Source: Burkholderia sp. S171
GTDB taxonomy: Bacteria; Pseudomonadota; Gammaproteobacteria; Burkholderiales; Burkholderiaceae
Length of the DNA stretch: 44,913 nt
Direction of reading: 5' to 3'
NCBI RefSeq assembly: GCF_009766085.1
Contig: NZ_LMUF01000039.1
Location: 189,607-234,519 of the forward strand
The position numbers and the translations under genes are program-made. Below, in pieces: positions 1 to 8,345 of this stretch. The first letter of the stretch is position 1. Each line of letters begins with the position of its first letter. The notes under the pieces were generated by a model, which saw only the letters and a list, made by a program, of their open reading frames with translations, had not been told where the DNA came from and did not search any database.

Positions 1-759
1 GGCCGTTGGCGGGTTGGGCTGGCGCATCAGTGAGAGCGTGTGTTCGAAGCCGGAGCCGGAACTCCAGTCGCCCTCGCGGACAAGCTCGGCGGCGAACGGC
101 AAGTCCGCGGTGGAGAGCGCCATCCGATAACCTTTGAGCCGGTCACGCGACGCGTCTTGCCAGGGTTCGCCATTCACATACCCAATTCTTCGATGCCCCG
201 CGTTCAGCAAATAGTCCGTCGCGGTATGGCCTCCGGTGACTTCCGCCGGCACCACCGACGAAAGTTCGGAGTCACTGGTGTAGCAGTTCAGCAAGACCGT
301 TGGGACCTTCGAAAGCGCCGCCGGCAAGGTCACCTTGCGCGTGTAGACCGTCGCGTAAATCACGCCGAGCACGTTGGGGTTTGTCAGCGTGGCGTCGAGC
401 ACTTGCTGCTCGATCTCCGCGTTGCCGTGCGTCGAGTAAACGGCAAGCATCCGGCCGTTGGCGAACGCTGTATCGCGTGCTCCGTCTATGTTCACCACCG
501 GATGCGGGCTGGTGGAAATTTCATCGGCCAGATACACGATCAGGTTTTTCTCGTTCGCCGTGATCGCCGCGTCCAGCGGTTCGCGGGACGTCATGCGGTA
601 GCCGAGATCCTGTGCCGCCTTCAGTACTTTGTTGCGCGTAGCATCGGAGAATTTCGCGCCGGTCGCGTTGTTCAGTACGAGCGAGACGGTCGATTGCGAA
701 ACGCCGGTCACCTTCGCGATGTCGGTCATCGTCGGACGGCGTTGCGTGGATTTTTTCAT
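1..759 (-). CDS. LacI-family transcriptional regulator (C-terminus cut by window edge)
   Basis: The minus strand reads open from an ATG at 759 to the window edge, giving about 253 residues without a stop. The N-terminus has a LacI-type helix-turn-helix (TMTDIAKVTGVSQSTVSLVLN, about residues 10-30) and a hinge segment ending near GYRM. A periplasmic-binding-protein-like effector domain follows, including the typical stretch HRRIGYVNGEP. Family members are sugar-responsive repressors or activators that act as dimers on palindromic operators. The gene is divergent from the dioxygenase and aldose epimerase genes and shares a 279-base intergenic region with them, so it probably controls them and itself. 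The effector is unknown. About 80-100 residues are missing beyond position 1. Confidence 0.9.
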   Translation of the reverse strand, partial: MKKSTQRRPTMTDIAKVTGVSQSTVSLVLNNATGAKFSDATRNKVLKAAQDLGYRMTSREPLDAAITANEKNLIVYLADEISTSPHPVVNIDGARDTAFANGRMLAVYSTHGNAEIEQQVLDATLTNPNVLGVIYATVYTRKVTLPAALSKVPTVLLNCYTSDSELSSVVPAEVTGGHTATDYLLNAGHRRIGYVNGEPWQDASRDRLKGYRMALSTADLPFAAELVREGDWSSGSGFEHTLSLMRQPNPPTA

Positions 760-1038
760 TGTTTGAGGCCGCAAAAAGGCGGCGTTGTTGTTGCGCTGAA
801 ACGTTCTGCGGATGCCAACGACGGTACCACTAATATTTTCTACCGACAACGCTCACAAACCATCGCCCGTATTACCTTCATCGGCACTGTGATTGGCCTA
901 AGTGTTATTACTAATAATATTGACTACTTCGTGGCGATCATGCGATTCTCGGGGCGCACGCGGGGCTGTCGGATCAATGAAAGCCACGTGTACCGACCGC
1001 GCCCTGCTCGCGTGGCGCAATTAATTAAGGAGACGACG
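760..1038. promoter_or_regulatory. Divergent control region of the LacI-type gene and the dioxygenase operon
   Basis: This AT-richer interval separates two divergent units. It holds a perfect odd-centred inverted repeat, TTATTA-C-TAATAA, at 905-917. A related half-similar stretch, ACTAATATT, occurs near 827-837. LacI-family proteins bind short odd- or even-centred dyads, so 905-917 is a candidate operator. A good Shine-Dalgarno (AAGGAG) at about 1027-1032 serves the gene starting at 1039. I could not assign -35/-10 boxes with confidence. Confidence 0.5.
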
Positions 1039-1839
1039 ATGGCCCGCTACGACGAGCGCGCTCGCGATGCGCTTGCGGTGGATTTCGAACGTGACGGCTG
1101 CGTGCTGCTGCCCGGACATTTCGCGCGCGCGACGCTTGAAGCGTGGCGCGCGGCTTTCACACCGCTGTTCCAGCCGCATGAAACCGCGGCGCGCAAGCAG
1201 GGCGGCAGCGGCAATCGCGGGCCGGGTCGCTATTACGTCACGTTGCCGTTTGAATGTGAGTTCGCCGATCCGGCCATTTTTTGCGACGACGACGTACTGG
1301 GGATCGTCGAGCGAATTGCCGGACCGGACCCCGTGATGTGCCAGCTCGCCACCGATACCCCCGTGCGCGGTTCCAACTTTCAGGACTGGCATCGCGACAC
1401 CCCGCCTTTGTTCGATAGCGTGCCGGAAACGCCATCGTTCCAGCTGGCGGTGAATTTTCCGCTTATCGATGTGAATGACGAGAACGGATCGCTGGAGACC
1501 ACGCGCGGGACGCATCGGATATCGCGTGAGGACGCGCTTGCCGGTTTGGCGGAGGGCCGATTCCCGGCGGAACGCGTTCCCATGCAACTCGGCGACGTGA
1601 TGATCCGCGATGTGCGCGCTTTGCATCGCGGGACACCGAATCTCACCGATACCCCGCGTCCGATGGTCGTGATTGGTTATAGCCGTTCGTGGTATTTCAG
1701 GCCGGAAGTGCAGGTGCAAGTGCCGCGCGACGTATTCGCCGCGCTGCCTGCCCGCGCGAAACGGTTGCTGCGTTATAGCCCGCAAGTCGACAAGACGTCG
1801 CGGACCTTCGATGAAAGTTATCAGCGGTTTGCATATTGA
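1039..1839 (+). CDS. Phytanoyl-CoA dioxygenase (PhyH) family protein
   Basis: A 266-residue protein of the non-haem Fe(II)/2-oxoglutarate-dependent PhyH superfamily. The iron-binding triad is visible as H118-x-D120 (in FQDWHRDTPP) and H196 (in ALHRGTPN). An arginine in PRPMVVIGYSR is placed to bind the 2-oxoglutarate carboxylate. The start at 1039 is chosen because AAGGAG lies six bases upstream; the reading frame is open further upstream, but that part lies antisense to the LacI gene. It overlaps the next gene and is divergent from a LacI-type regulator, which suggests a sugar- or polyol-linked substrate. The substrate cannot be deduced from sequence. Family assignment is firm, specificity unknown. 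Confidence 0.88.
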   Translation: MARYDERARDALAVDFERDGCVLLPGHFARATLEAWRAAFTPLFQPHETAARKQGGSGNRGPGRYYVTLPFECEFADPAIFCDDDVLGIVERIAGPDPVMCQLATDTPVRGSNFQDWHRDTPPLFDSVPETPSFQLAVNFPLIDVNDENGSLETTRGTHRISREDALAGLAEGRFPAERVPMQLGDVMIRDVRALHRGTPNLTDTPRPMVVIGYSRSWYFRPEVQVQVPRDVFAALPARAKRLLRYSPQVDKTSRTFDESYQRFAY

Positions 1840-2921
1840 ACACCGATCAACGGGCAAGCGCGGATAAAAGCGCCGCTGCTCAATCCACCCAGCCCACTCA
1901 GCCCGCGCCGGCCGCTGACGACGCATTTCGCATCGCGTTGAATGATGCTGCGCTGATCGAGTTGCGCTTTGAGGATCGGCGGGTGTTGCTGGCGCCGCAC
2001 GTCGGCGGCGCGATCGCGGCGTTCTACGATCTGCCGGATGGCGGCAAAAATAGTGGAGCATTGCACTGGCTGCGCCCTGCATCGGCCGACGCGCTCGCCG
2101 CGTGCAATCCGCTCGGCATGGCGAGCTTTCCGTTGCTGCCGTACTGCAACCGTCTGCGCGACGCGCGGTTTGCTTTCGACGGCCGCGAGGTCGATCTTTC
2201 CGCCGATGGCAACCCATTCGATCATGCGCTGCACGGGCACGCGTGGCGGCGGCCATGGCGCGTGGGTTTGGTGTCGTCGAATGTGGTGGAATTGCATCTG
2301 AACCACGAACCCGGCAGCGAACCGGCGCATCACTGGCCGTATCGATACGAAGCCACACAGCGTTTCGAACTCGATAATTCAGGCCTGTTCGTGACCATGT
2401 CGATACGCAATCTCGCCGATCAGCCTATGCCGTTCGGCATGGGCCATCATCCCTATTACCCTCGCACGCCGGCTACGCGGATCCACACGAACGTCCGCGC
2501 GATGTGGCACGCCACTCAGGATCTCCTGCCGACGTTTCTTGGCGCGCATCCGTGCATTGATGCGCTGGCGTCGCCGGAAGGCTTGGCCGCTAATGCTTTC
2601 GATCTGGACAACAACTTCGCGGGCTGGTCGAGGTCGGCGACCATCGACTGGCCGGATGAACACCGTAGCGTGACGCTTTGCGCCGACGCGCCGTTCGATC
2701 ACATGGTCCTCTTCGCGCCCGCCTCGCATCCGGACCTGCTGTGCGTGGAACCTGTCACGAATACGGTGGATTTCCTGAATCTCGATGCGCCGCGAGAGGA
2801 CATCGGCGGCGGGGTGTTAATGCCCGGAGAAACGATGCAAGCGCGCTTCAGCTGGATGCCGGGCGAGTCCGCTCAACCTGACGCTAAATGGAACGATTCC
2901 ACTTTCCCGGTATCATCCTGA
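1836..2921 (+). CDS. Aldose 1-epimerase family protein
   Basis: A galactose-mutarotase-like protein of 361 codons that interconverts sugar anomers. Family landmarks are ALHGHAWRRPW near the middle, GMGHHPYYPR with the catalytic histidine pair, and CVEPVTNTVDFLN with the catalytic glutamate near the C-terminus. The first usable start is a TTG at 1836 that overlaps the upstream TGA in the sequence TTGA; no in-frame ATG occurs until well inside the conserved domain. This implies translational coupling to the dioxygenase gene. The first 30 residues are low-complexity (Ala/Gln/Pro) and not conserved in the family, so the exact start is uncertain. It probably works on the same sugar route as its operon partner. 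Confidence 0.85.
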   Translation: MNTDQRASADKSAAAQSTQPTQPAPAADDAFRIALNDAALIELRFEDRRVLLAPHVGGAIAAFYDLPDGGKNSGALHWLRPASADALAACNPLGMASFPLLPYCNRLRDARFAFDGREVDLSADGNPFDHALHGHAWRRPWRVGLVSSNVVELHLNHEPGSEPAHHWPYRYEATQRFELDNSGLFVTMSIRNLADQPMPFGMGHHPYYPRTPATRIHTNVRAMWHATQDLLPTFLGAHPCIDALASPEGLAANAFDLDNNFAGWSRSATIDWPDEHRSVTLCADAPFDHMVLFAPASHPDLLCVEPVTNTVDFLNLDAPREDIGGGVLMPGETMQARFSWMPGESAQPDAKWNDSTFPVSS

Positions 2922-2991
2922 AATTATCCGCACGCCTGTCTCACTGGGCGCGCGAGCACCTTCAGAATTCTCAAAAATCCAGGAAAGTATC

Positions 2992-3405
2992 ATGACGACG
3001 ATCGACAGCGCGCCAGGCGAATCGACCCAACCGCGCCGGGTCTTGCTCGTCGATGACAGCGTCGATGCAGCAGAAGCCATGTCGATGCTGCTCGAAACGC
3101 TAGGCCACGAAGTTCGTGTGATGCACGACGGCCCGAGCGCGCTTGCCATGGTCGATGACTTCGCGCCCGATGTCGTGATCCTGGACATCGGCTTGCCGGG
3201 CATGGATGGCTTTGAAGTCGCGCGGGAGATGCGCACGCGCGCGGTGACTAAAACAGCGTTGCTGATCGCGTTGACGGGTTATGGCGCGGACAGTGACAAG
3301 AAGGCAGCTCGCGACGCCGGTTTTGATCATCATCTGGTCAAACCCGTGTCGTTCACCGCGATAGAAACCGTGATCGCCGCGTCGTTTGCAGGCGGCTCGA
3401 AGTAA
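2992..3405 (+). CDS. Single-domain response regulator (CheY-like receiver)
   Basis: A 137-residue receiver domain with no output domain. The acidic pair D21-D22 (LLVDDS), phospho-acceptor D65 (VVILDIGLPGMDG), T95 (ALTGYG) and K117 (HLVKPV) are all present, so it should be phosphorylatable. The ALTGYG...AGFD.HLVKPV signature matches receivers fused to, or working with, hybrid histidine kinases. A Shine-Dalgarno AGGAAAG precedes the ATG. No kinase is adjacent, so the partner is unknown. A paralogous receiver with the same signature lies at 11826-12191. Confidence 0.9.
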   Translation: MTTIDSAPGESTQPRRVLLVDDSVDAAEAMSMLLETLGHEVRVMHDGPSALAMVDDFAPDVVILDIGLPGMDGFEVAREMRTRAVTKTALLIALTGYGADSDKKAARDAGFDHHLVKPVSFTAIETVIAASFAGGSK

Positions 3406-3413
3406 ACCTTGGC

Positions 3414-4220
3414 TCACTCCACCCGCAGCTTCGCCATATACGGCAGATGATCGGACAGCCATGCGGTGTCCTGCGTCGGTGTGATCCATTCAACCGGTTT
3501 CATTCCGCGCACAAACATCTTGTCGAGCGCGAGCGCGGGTGAAAACGCCGGATAGGTCCGCCCAGATTCACCGAGCATGGTCGCCACTTCGCTCATCCCC
3601 AGTTCGCCGAAGACCCCCACCGAATCATTGCGCCAGTCGTTGAAGTCGCCCGCCAAAACGAGCGGCCCTTCAGGCGCTTCCTTCGAAATCCACAACGCGA
3701 TCCAGTTCATTTGCCGCAGCCGCGCCGCCCGCGTCAACGCGAGATGCGCGCACAACAACGTCACCGAGCGCCCGGCAAACGTGGCGCGCGCGACCAGCAA
3801 GCCACGCCGCTCGAACCGATGCGCCGAGATATCCCACCTTCCACCCAGATCCAGCGGATGCGGCGAAAGAATTGCGTTGCCATGCCGCCACGATGGTTTG
3901 AACACGTTCTGCCCGAGCGCAATCTGCAAATCGAGCGATGTGGCGATTTCCGTCGCCTGGCAATGCCAGATGTCATCGACCGGGGCATCGAGCGGATTGC
4001 CGAAACTCGCTGCCAGCACCGGTTGCGGCATCCGGCGCGCCATGGCTTCCTGCAGGAAATAAGCATCGGCTTTGGTTGACTGAACCCAGCGCTGCATCGC
4101 GCTCCACGCCTGGAGGCCGAGCGGTGAGCGGCCCTTGTGCAGGTTCCAGCTCACGGCCACGAAGTCGGGTGTGTCGCGAACGGAGGGAATGCCGGAAGTG
4201 AAATGTTCTGGATTTCGCAT
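3414..4220 (-). CDS. Endonuclease/exonuclease/phosphatase (EEP) family protein
   Basis: A 268-residue protein with the metal-dependent EEP (DNase I/exonuclease III-like) fold. Visible motifs are SWNLHKG (Asn), LQEAM (metal-binding Glu), CAHLAL (His), AGDFNDW (Asp/Asn) and the terminal SDHLP (Asp-His pair). This set is complete, so catalysis is expected. Bacterial members cleave DNA, phosphodiesters or phospholipids; the substrate here is unknown. There is no obvious signal peptide. It converges with the receiver gene ending at 3405, with only eight bases between. Tandem GTTAAC-containing repeats lie just upstream of its start (4231-4264). Confidence 0.82.
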   Translation of the reverse strand: MRNPEHFTSGIPSVRDTPDFVAVSWNLHKGRSPLGLQAWSAMQRWVQSTKADAYFLQEAMARRMPQPVLAASFGNPLDAPVDDIWHCQATEIATSLDLQIALGQNVFKPSWRHGNAILSPHPLDLGGRWDISAHRFERRGLLVARATFAGRSVTLLCAHLALTRAARLRQMNWIALWISKEAPEGPLVLAGDFNDWRNDSVGVFGELGMSEVATMLGESGRTYPAFSPALALDKMFVRGMKPVEWITPTQDTAWLSDHLPYMAKLRVE

Positions 4221-4230
4221 GCGATGAATA

Positions 4231-4264
4231 AGTTAACCGCGAAGTTAACCGCGAGTTGACCGCA
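4231..4264. repeat. Tandem AGTTAACCGCGA repeats upstream of the EEP gene
   Basis: Two perfect head-to-tail 12-base copies of AGTTAACCGCGA (4231-4242 and 4243-4254) are followed by a degenerate third (AGTTGACCGCA). Each perfect copy carries the palindrome GTTAAC, so the dyads are spaced 12 bp apart, close to one helical turn. They lie 11 bases upstream of the ATG at 4220. They could be a regulator-binding array or simple slippage products. Confidence 0.6.
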
Positions 4265-4320
4265 AAGATGAACGTCGCGGTGTGGGACGCGGCGGCGTCA
4301 AGTAACCGACGCGCGGCGCG

Positions 4321-4824
4321 CTACTGCGCAGCCGTTGCCAGCGTCGCACGAACCTTGTAGGTGAGCGACGGATTTTTATCGACGATCTGCCACGTCGACC
4401 ATTCGCCCGGTTTCAATACCAGCCCGGGGTGCGTGGCGCTGACCTGACGCGGTTGGGGCGGCAGCTTGCAACCCGCCACGGTCACCGGCGCGTCATTGCT
4501 TTGCAAGGTTTCCTGCGCGTCGATCTGCAACGTGATGTCGTCGCTGTTGGCGTGGACGGGGGAAATGGTGAGGGTGCGCTGCAGGTCGATGTCGCCGGCG
4601 GGTTTGTCCGCGCAACCTACGTTGTTTTTTACCACGTGATGATGGGTGTCGGTGCGGGCTTGGCCGACGCTGGTCGTGCCGGTGAAGCTGTCGATCTGCT
4701 GACCATCCTGCAAAACCTGCAGCTCCCATTTGACCGGCTGTGGCTGCGTGCCTTGTGCAAGGGCGCTGAAAGGCGCGGCGATTGCGGCGCAGAACAGAAG
4801 CGCTGCCATAGGGTGTTTCAACAT
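4321..4824 (-). CDS. Hypothetical exported protein
   Basis: A 167-residue protein starting with a classical Sec signal peptide (positively charged MLKHP, hydrophobic core to about residue 20, predicted cleavage after FSALA). The mature part is mostly beta-strand-like and has two cysteines (VGCADKP and AGCKLPP) that could form a disulfide in the periplasm. I recognise no named domain. It stands alone between the EEP gene and the AAA+ ATPase. The export call is well supported; the function is unknown. Confidence 0.75.
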   Translation of the reverse strand: MLKHPMAALLFCAAIAAPFSALAQGTQPQPVKWELQVLQDGQQIDSFTGTTSVGQARTDTHHHVVKNNVGCADKPAGDIDLQRTLTISPVHANSDDITLQIDAQETLQSNDAPVTVAGCKLPPQPRQVSATHPGLVLKPGEWSTWQIVDKNPSLTYKVRATLATAAQ

Positions 4825-5182
4825 GTGTGCTTTTCTCCTGATCCCTTATTGCGGCTGGGCCATGGCCCGTTCGATCCGGGTAGCTTGTTTCTGACAACGG
4901 TGCGGTGCGCGGGTTCATCGCCGGGTGCTTACAAAAGCCCGAGCAAACGCAAAACCAGCAGCAACGTTGTGCGTTTCATTCAATCCCGCGACGCACGTTT
5001 CGCACCCGCTCGCAGCGGCTTTTTCCGCAGCGCAACCTGACGATCATACAAGCGCTTGGGCCCGTCTGCCGAAGCCATCGCATTTTTAAGCGATTAGCAG
5101 CAGACGCCCGGGACTGCTCGCTTGCGCGCATCTTTATGGCCGATAAACTGGATTTGCCGATCAACAAAACCGGGGATACGCG
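4825..5182. other. Intergenic region with a nested hairpin
   Basis: No gene is supported here. Bases 5063-5106 fold as a nested hairpin: outer arms CGTCTGC (5063-5069) and GCAGACG (5100-5106), inner arms ATCGC (5077-5081) and GCGAT (5090-5094). It lies about 80 bases before the AAA+ gene and could be a 5'-UTR element. It has no U-run, so it is not a standard terminator. Confidence 0.4.
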
Positions 5183-6160
5183 ATGACCACCGCCGTAGTC
5201 AAACAAGAACTCGCCGTGGCGTCGTTCAGCAAGGTCTACGACCTGGACGAAGTCGAAACTGCGTTGAACGACCTGAGCGAAGGGGGCAGCGAGGCGCTGC
5301 GCGCGACGTACGAAAAGATGCTGAAAGCGGGCAATCTGCGCTTTTGCGTCAAACCGAACCGGATGCCGTCCATAGACGATCTGGTGGCGGATTTACCCAA
5401 TTTCCAGGAGCCGCTCAACGACATCCGCAAGCAGATCGCGCTGTGCCTTGAAACCGAGGACAGGCTCGAATTGATGCCCATGCTGCTGCTCGGCGATCCC
5501 GGTATTGGTAAGACGCATTTCGCGAAACAGCTGGCGCGCTTGCTCGGCACGTCGAGCCATTATCTCGCGATGAGTTCGCTGACCGCGGGCTGGATCTTGT
5601 CGGGCGCGTCGTCGCAATGGCGCAACGCGAAGCCGGGCAAGGTGTTCGACGCGCTGGTGAACGGCAGTTACGCCAATCCGGTGATGACCGTCGATGAAAT
5701 CGATAAAGCCACCGGCGACGCCCAATACGATCCGCTCGGCGCGTTATACGCGCTGCTGGAACACGATACGGCGCAGAGTTTTATCGATGAATTCGCTGAA
5801 ATTCCGATCAATGCCGGGAATGTGGTCTGGATCGCGACGGCGAATCAGGCAAACACGATTCCCGAACCGTTGTTGAACCGGATGAACGTCTACGAGATCG
5901 CGCCGCCGGATCGCGATGGCGCGCGCCGTATCGCGCAGTCGATTTATCACGAGATCCGTAGCGCGCATGCGTGGGGCGCACGCTTCCCGGAAACACTCGG
6001 CGACGCGCCGCTCGACGCGTTGACGCAGGCTTCCCCGCGAGCCATGCGGCGCGCCATGCTCAATGCTTTTGGCAACGCCCGTATTGATAACCGGCATGAA
6101 GTGCAGGCCCGGGACATCGAATTAGGCAATGGTGGACGAAAGAAATCGATCGGGTTTTGA
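5183..6160 (+). CDS. Lon-like AAA+ ATPase without protease domain
   Basis: A 325-residue cytoplasmic AAA+ protein. Walker A is GDPGIGKT (residues 104-111), Walker B is TVDEIDK (about 169-175), sensor 1 is the Asn in ATAN (about 221) and an arginine-finger-like Arg is in PLLNRM (about 233). The order and wording resemble the ATPase module of Lon, but the Ser-Lys protease domain is absent and the protein ends after the helical lid. An N-terminal segment of about 95 residues is of unknown type. Members of this kind may act as remodelling ATPases or chaperones; no client is visible nearby. It appears monocistronic. Confidence 0.82.
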   Translation: MTTAVVKQELAVASFSKVYDLDEVETALNDLSEGGSEALRATYEKMLKAGNLRFCVKPNRMPSIDDLVADLPNFQEPLNDIRKQIALCLETEDRLELMPMLLLGDPGIGKTHFAKQLARLLGTSSHYLAMSSLTAGWILSGASSQWRNAKPGKVFDALVNGSYANPVMTVDEIDKATGDAQYDPLGALYALLEHDTAQSFIDEFAEIPINAGNVVWIATANQANTIPEPLLNRMNVYEIAPPDRDGARRIAQSIYHEIRSAHAWGARFPETLGDAPLDALTQASPRAMRRAMLNAFGNARIDNRHEVQARDIELGNGGRKKSIGF

Positions 6161-6360
6161 CGGGGCGTTTTGGAGAAATCTGCAAAAACCCTTCAAAATA
6201 TGGCATGAAACTGACTTTTTCCGGGCAAAAAGGCCATATTTCCTGATTTGGCCCGGATTATTTCGGAAAATGATGCCTTATGCGGCTCAGTATTGCCAAT
6301 CGCACAAAAAGCGCAATAAAGCGGGCGGAGCGGTCCTGCAGGCTGGCCTAGAATAGTGAG

Positions 6361-7461
6361 ATGGACAGAATCGAATGTGTGGTGATTGGCGCCGGCGTGG
6401 TTGGACTCGCTGTTGCGCGGGCGATGGCCGCGCGCGGCCGCGAGGTGATCGTGCTCGAGGCGGGCGAAGCGGTCGGCACAGGCACGAGTTCGCGCAATAG
6501 CGAGGTGATCCACGCCGGGCTGTATTACCCGCGCGGCTCGCTGAAGGCTGACTTGTGCGTGCGCGGCCGGGCGATGCTCTACGAGTATTGCGACGACCAT
6601 GGCGTCCCGTACAACCGCTGCGGCAAATTACTCGTTGCCACCGCGCGCAACCAGTTGGCGCAACTGACGGCCATTCAGAACAAGGCTGTCGAAAACGGGG
6701 TAACGGACCTGGTACGCGTAAGCGGCGCCGAAGCCATGGAGATGGAGCCGCAACTCCAGTGCGTGGAAGCGTTTTTCTCGCCGCAGACCGGCATTATCGA
6801 TAGCCATCAATTCATGCTCGCGCTGCAAGGCGACGCGGAACGCGACGGCGCGACGGTGGCGTTTCATACGCCGGTCACGGATATCGATGCCCGCGACGGT
6901 GCGTTTATCGTGGAAACGGGGGGCGAGGCGCCGATGGCCTTTCAGGCTGGCTGCGTGGTCAACAGCGCGGGGTTATCGGCGAACCGGATCGCGCGCGCGA
7001 TCCGCGGACTTGACTCTCGCCATGTGCCGCCGCTGTATTTTGCGAAGGGCAATTACTTCACCGTCAGCGGCCGGACGCCGTTCGATCGCCTGATTTACCC
7101 GATGCCCAATGAAGCCGGACTCGGCGTGCATCTCACCCTCGATATGGGTGGGCAGGCGAAGTTCGGTCCTGACGTGGAATGGATCCAGAAGATCGATTAC
7201 GCCGTCGATCCGCAACGCGCCGCGAGTTTTTACGCCGCTATTCGTGCGTATTGGCCGAATCTTCCCGACGATGCACTACAACCCGCTTACGCGGGGATTC
7301 GGCCGAAACTTTCCGGGCCGGGGCAGCCGGCGGCCGATTTCCTGATTCAGGGACGGGCGGCGCACGGCATGGCGGGGCTGGTGAACTTGTTCGGAATTGA
7401 GTCGCCCGGGTTGACGGCGTCGCTGGCAATTGCGGAGAAGGTCGCGAAAATGCTGGGTTGA
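6361..7461 (+). CDS. FAD-dependent oxidoreductase, L-2-hydroxyglutarate oxidase-like
   Basis: A 366-residue DAO-family flavoenzyme. The N-terminal dinucleotide-binding motif is VIGAGVVGLAVARAM (residues 8-22), followed by an Arg-rich contact region (SSRNSEVIHAGLYYP) typical of the L-2-hydroxyglutarate dehydrogenase/oxidase (LhgO) group. The C-terminal GLVNLFGIESPGLTASLAIA stretch matches the FAD-closing segment of that group. Proteins of this kind oxidise L-2-hydroxyglutarate to 2-oxoglutarate and pass electrons to the respiratory chain or oxygen. Family is firm; the exact substrate is inferred from overall motif similarity. The neighbour downstream is an electron-transfer HiPIP, but they are separated by about 140 bases and may be independent. 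Confidence 0.82.
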   Translation: MDRIECVVIGAGVVGLAVARAMAARGREVIVLEAGEAVGTGTSSRNSEVIHAGLYYPRGSLKADLCVRGRAMLYEYCDDHGVPYNRCGKLLVATARNQLAQLTAIQNKAVENGVTDLVRVSGAEAMEMEPQLQCVEAFFSPQTGIIDSHQFMLALQGDAERDGATVAFHTPVTDIDARDGAFIVETGGEAPMAFQAGCVVNSAGLSANRIARAIRGLDSRHVPPLYFAKGNYFTVSGRTPFDRLIYPMPNEAGLGVHLTLDMGGQAKFGPDVEWIQKIDYAVDPQRAASFYAAIRAYWPNLPDDALQPAYAGIRPKLSGPGQPAADFLIQGRAAHGMAGLVNLFGIESPGLTASLAIAEKVAKMLG

Positions 7462-7603
7462 GGGCAACGTCCGCTGCGACCTTTCGTCATCGGTTATCTA
7501 TAAGATTTGGCTTAGTTTGTCGTGCTTCGCGTTGATATGCTTTGGAGATCGTCGTCGACAAGAACGGCGCACACCCCCACTACAATACAACGGAGCACAT
7601 CTC

Positions 7604-7915
7604 ATGAAGTCATCACGACGCACGTTCCTGATTTCGAGCATTGGCGTGGCATCTGCACTGGCGGTATCGCGTACCGCATTTGCTGACCCCGTCAAACTGG
7701 CGGAATCGGATTCAATGGCGCAAAGCCTCGGCTATAAGCTCGATGCCGCAACCGTCGATAAAGCCAAATTCCCGCGCTACGCCGCCGGCCAGGATTGCGG
7801 CAATTGCTCGTTCTATCAAGGCAAGGCCACGGACGCTTTTGCCGGCTGCCCGATGTTCGCGGGTAAGCAGGTTGCATCGAAGGGCTGGTGCAACGCTTAT
7901 AACAAGAAAGCCTGA
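7604..7915 (+). CDS. High-potential iron-sulfur protein (HiPIP)
   Basis: A 103-residue precursor. The N-terminus (KSSRRTFLISS followed by a hydrophobic stretch to about residue 27) is a twin-arginine signal, so the protein is exported folded to the periplasm. Four cysteines, C65, C68, C82 and C96, in the CxxC...C...C spacing of HiPIPs, bind one 4Fe-4S cluster used as a periplasmic one-electron carrier at high potential. The frame is open upstream, but this ATG is chosen because the Tat motif starts here and CGGAG lies just upstream. A strong terminator follows at 7957-7992. Confidence 0.92.
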   Translation: MKSSRRTFLISSIGVASALAVSRTAFADPVKLAESDSMAQSLGYKLDAATVDKAKFPRYAAGQDCGNCSFYQGKATDAFAGCPMFAGKQVASKGWCNAYNKKA

Positions 7916-7956
7916 GCAGCCCGGAACAGACCAGCAACGTAGGCGATGATCATCGA

Positions 7957-7992
7957 AACGCGCCCCGCCAGACAGGCCGGGCGCGTTTTTTT
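7957..7992 (+). terminator. Intrinsic terminator after the HiPIP gene
   Basis: A 9-bp stem, AACGCGCCC (7957-7965) with GGGCGCGTT (7979-7987), runs directly into a T-tract. Confidence 0.85.
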
Positions 7993-8098
7993 ATCGTCGC
8001 TTGAAAACGATCTCAGGGCTCTTTACGCTCGCGAAGGCATCGGAGACCGGGCGCGACACAACCCAGCGCAACCGAAACGTCCCACGGGCGAAGGCGAC

Positions 8099-8311
8099 AT
8101 GGCGATGGTGAGATCAGGCAGCAGCAAAACGCCGAACAGGCGCGCGGTCGTGGCGGCCGTGATTGGCAACGCGCTCGAAGGGTATGACTTCGTGGTCTCC
8201 AGCTTCATGACGGTCGTGATCTCGACGCTGTTCTTCCGCACCCCCAGAGACTATTCTTCGATCCTCCTGACCACCGCGACCTTCGGCGTCGCATCCGGGT
8301 CTTGTCCCTGA
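8099..8311 (+). pseudogene. MFS transporter remnant (N-terminal fragment)
   Basis: About 70 codons encode the opening of a major facilitator superfamily metabolite/proton symporter: a short cytoplasmic lead, then NALEGYDFVVSSFMTVVISTLFF, which matches transmembrane helix 1 with its conserved Gly-Tyr-Asp, then the run into helix 2 (TTATFGVASG). The frame then leaves the family (SCP) and stops at 8309-8311. The remaining eleven or so helices are absent; the next gene begins 34 bases later. This looks like a deletion remnant rather than a functional peptide. Confidence 0.75.
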
Positions 8312-8345
8312 TGTTTTGATGTTTCGATCTCTTGCCGGATGACCC

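Noticed and set aside
40..1038. A long plus-strand frame running into the dioxygenase gene
   Set aside because: The first 330 codons are antisense to the LacI-type gene, Arg-rich and without family similarity; the real start is at 1039 with a good ribosome site.
1021..2358. A 445-codon minus-strand frame opposite the dioxygenase and epimerase
   Set aside because: It is Arg-rich, low-complexity in composition and fully antisense to two well-supported genes.
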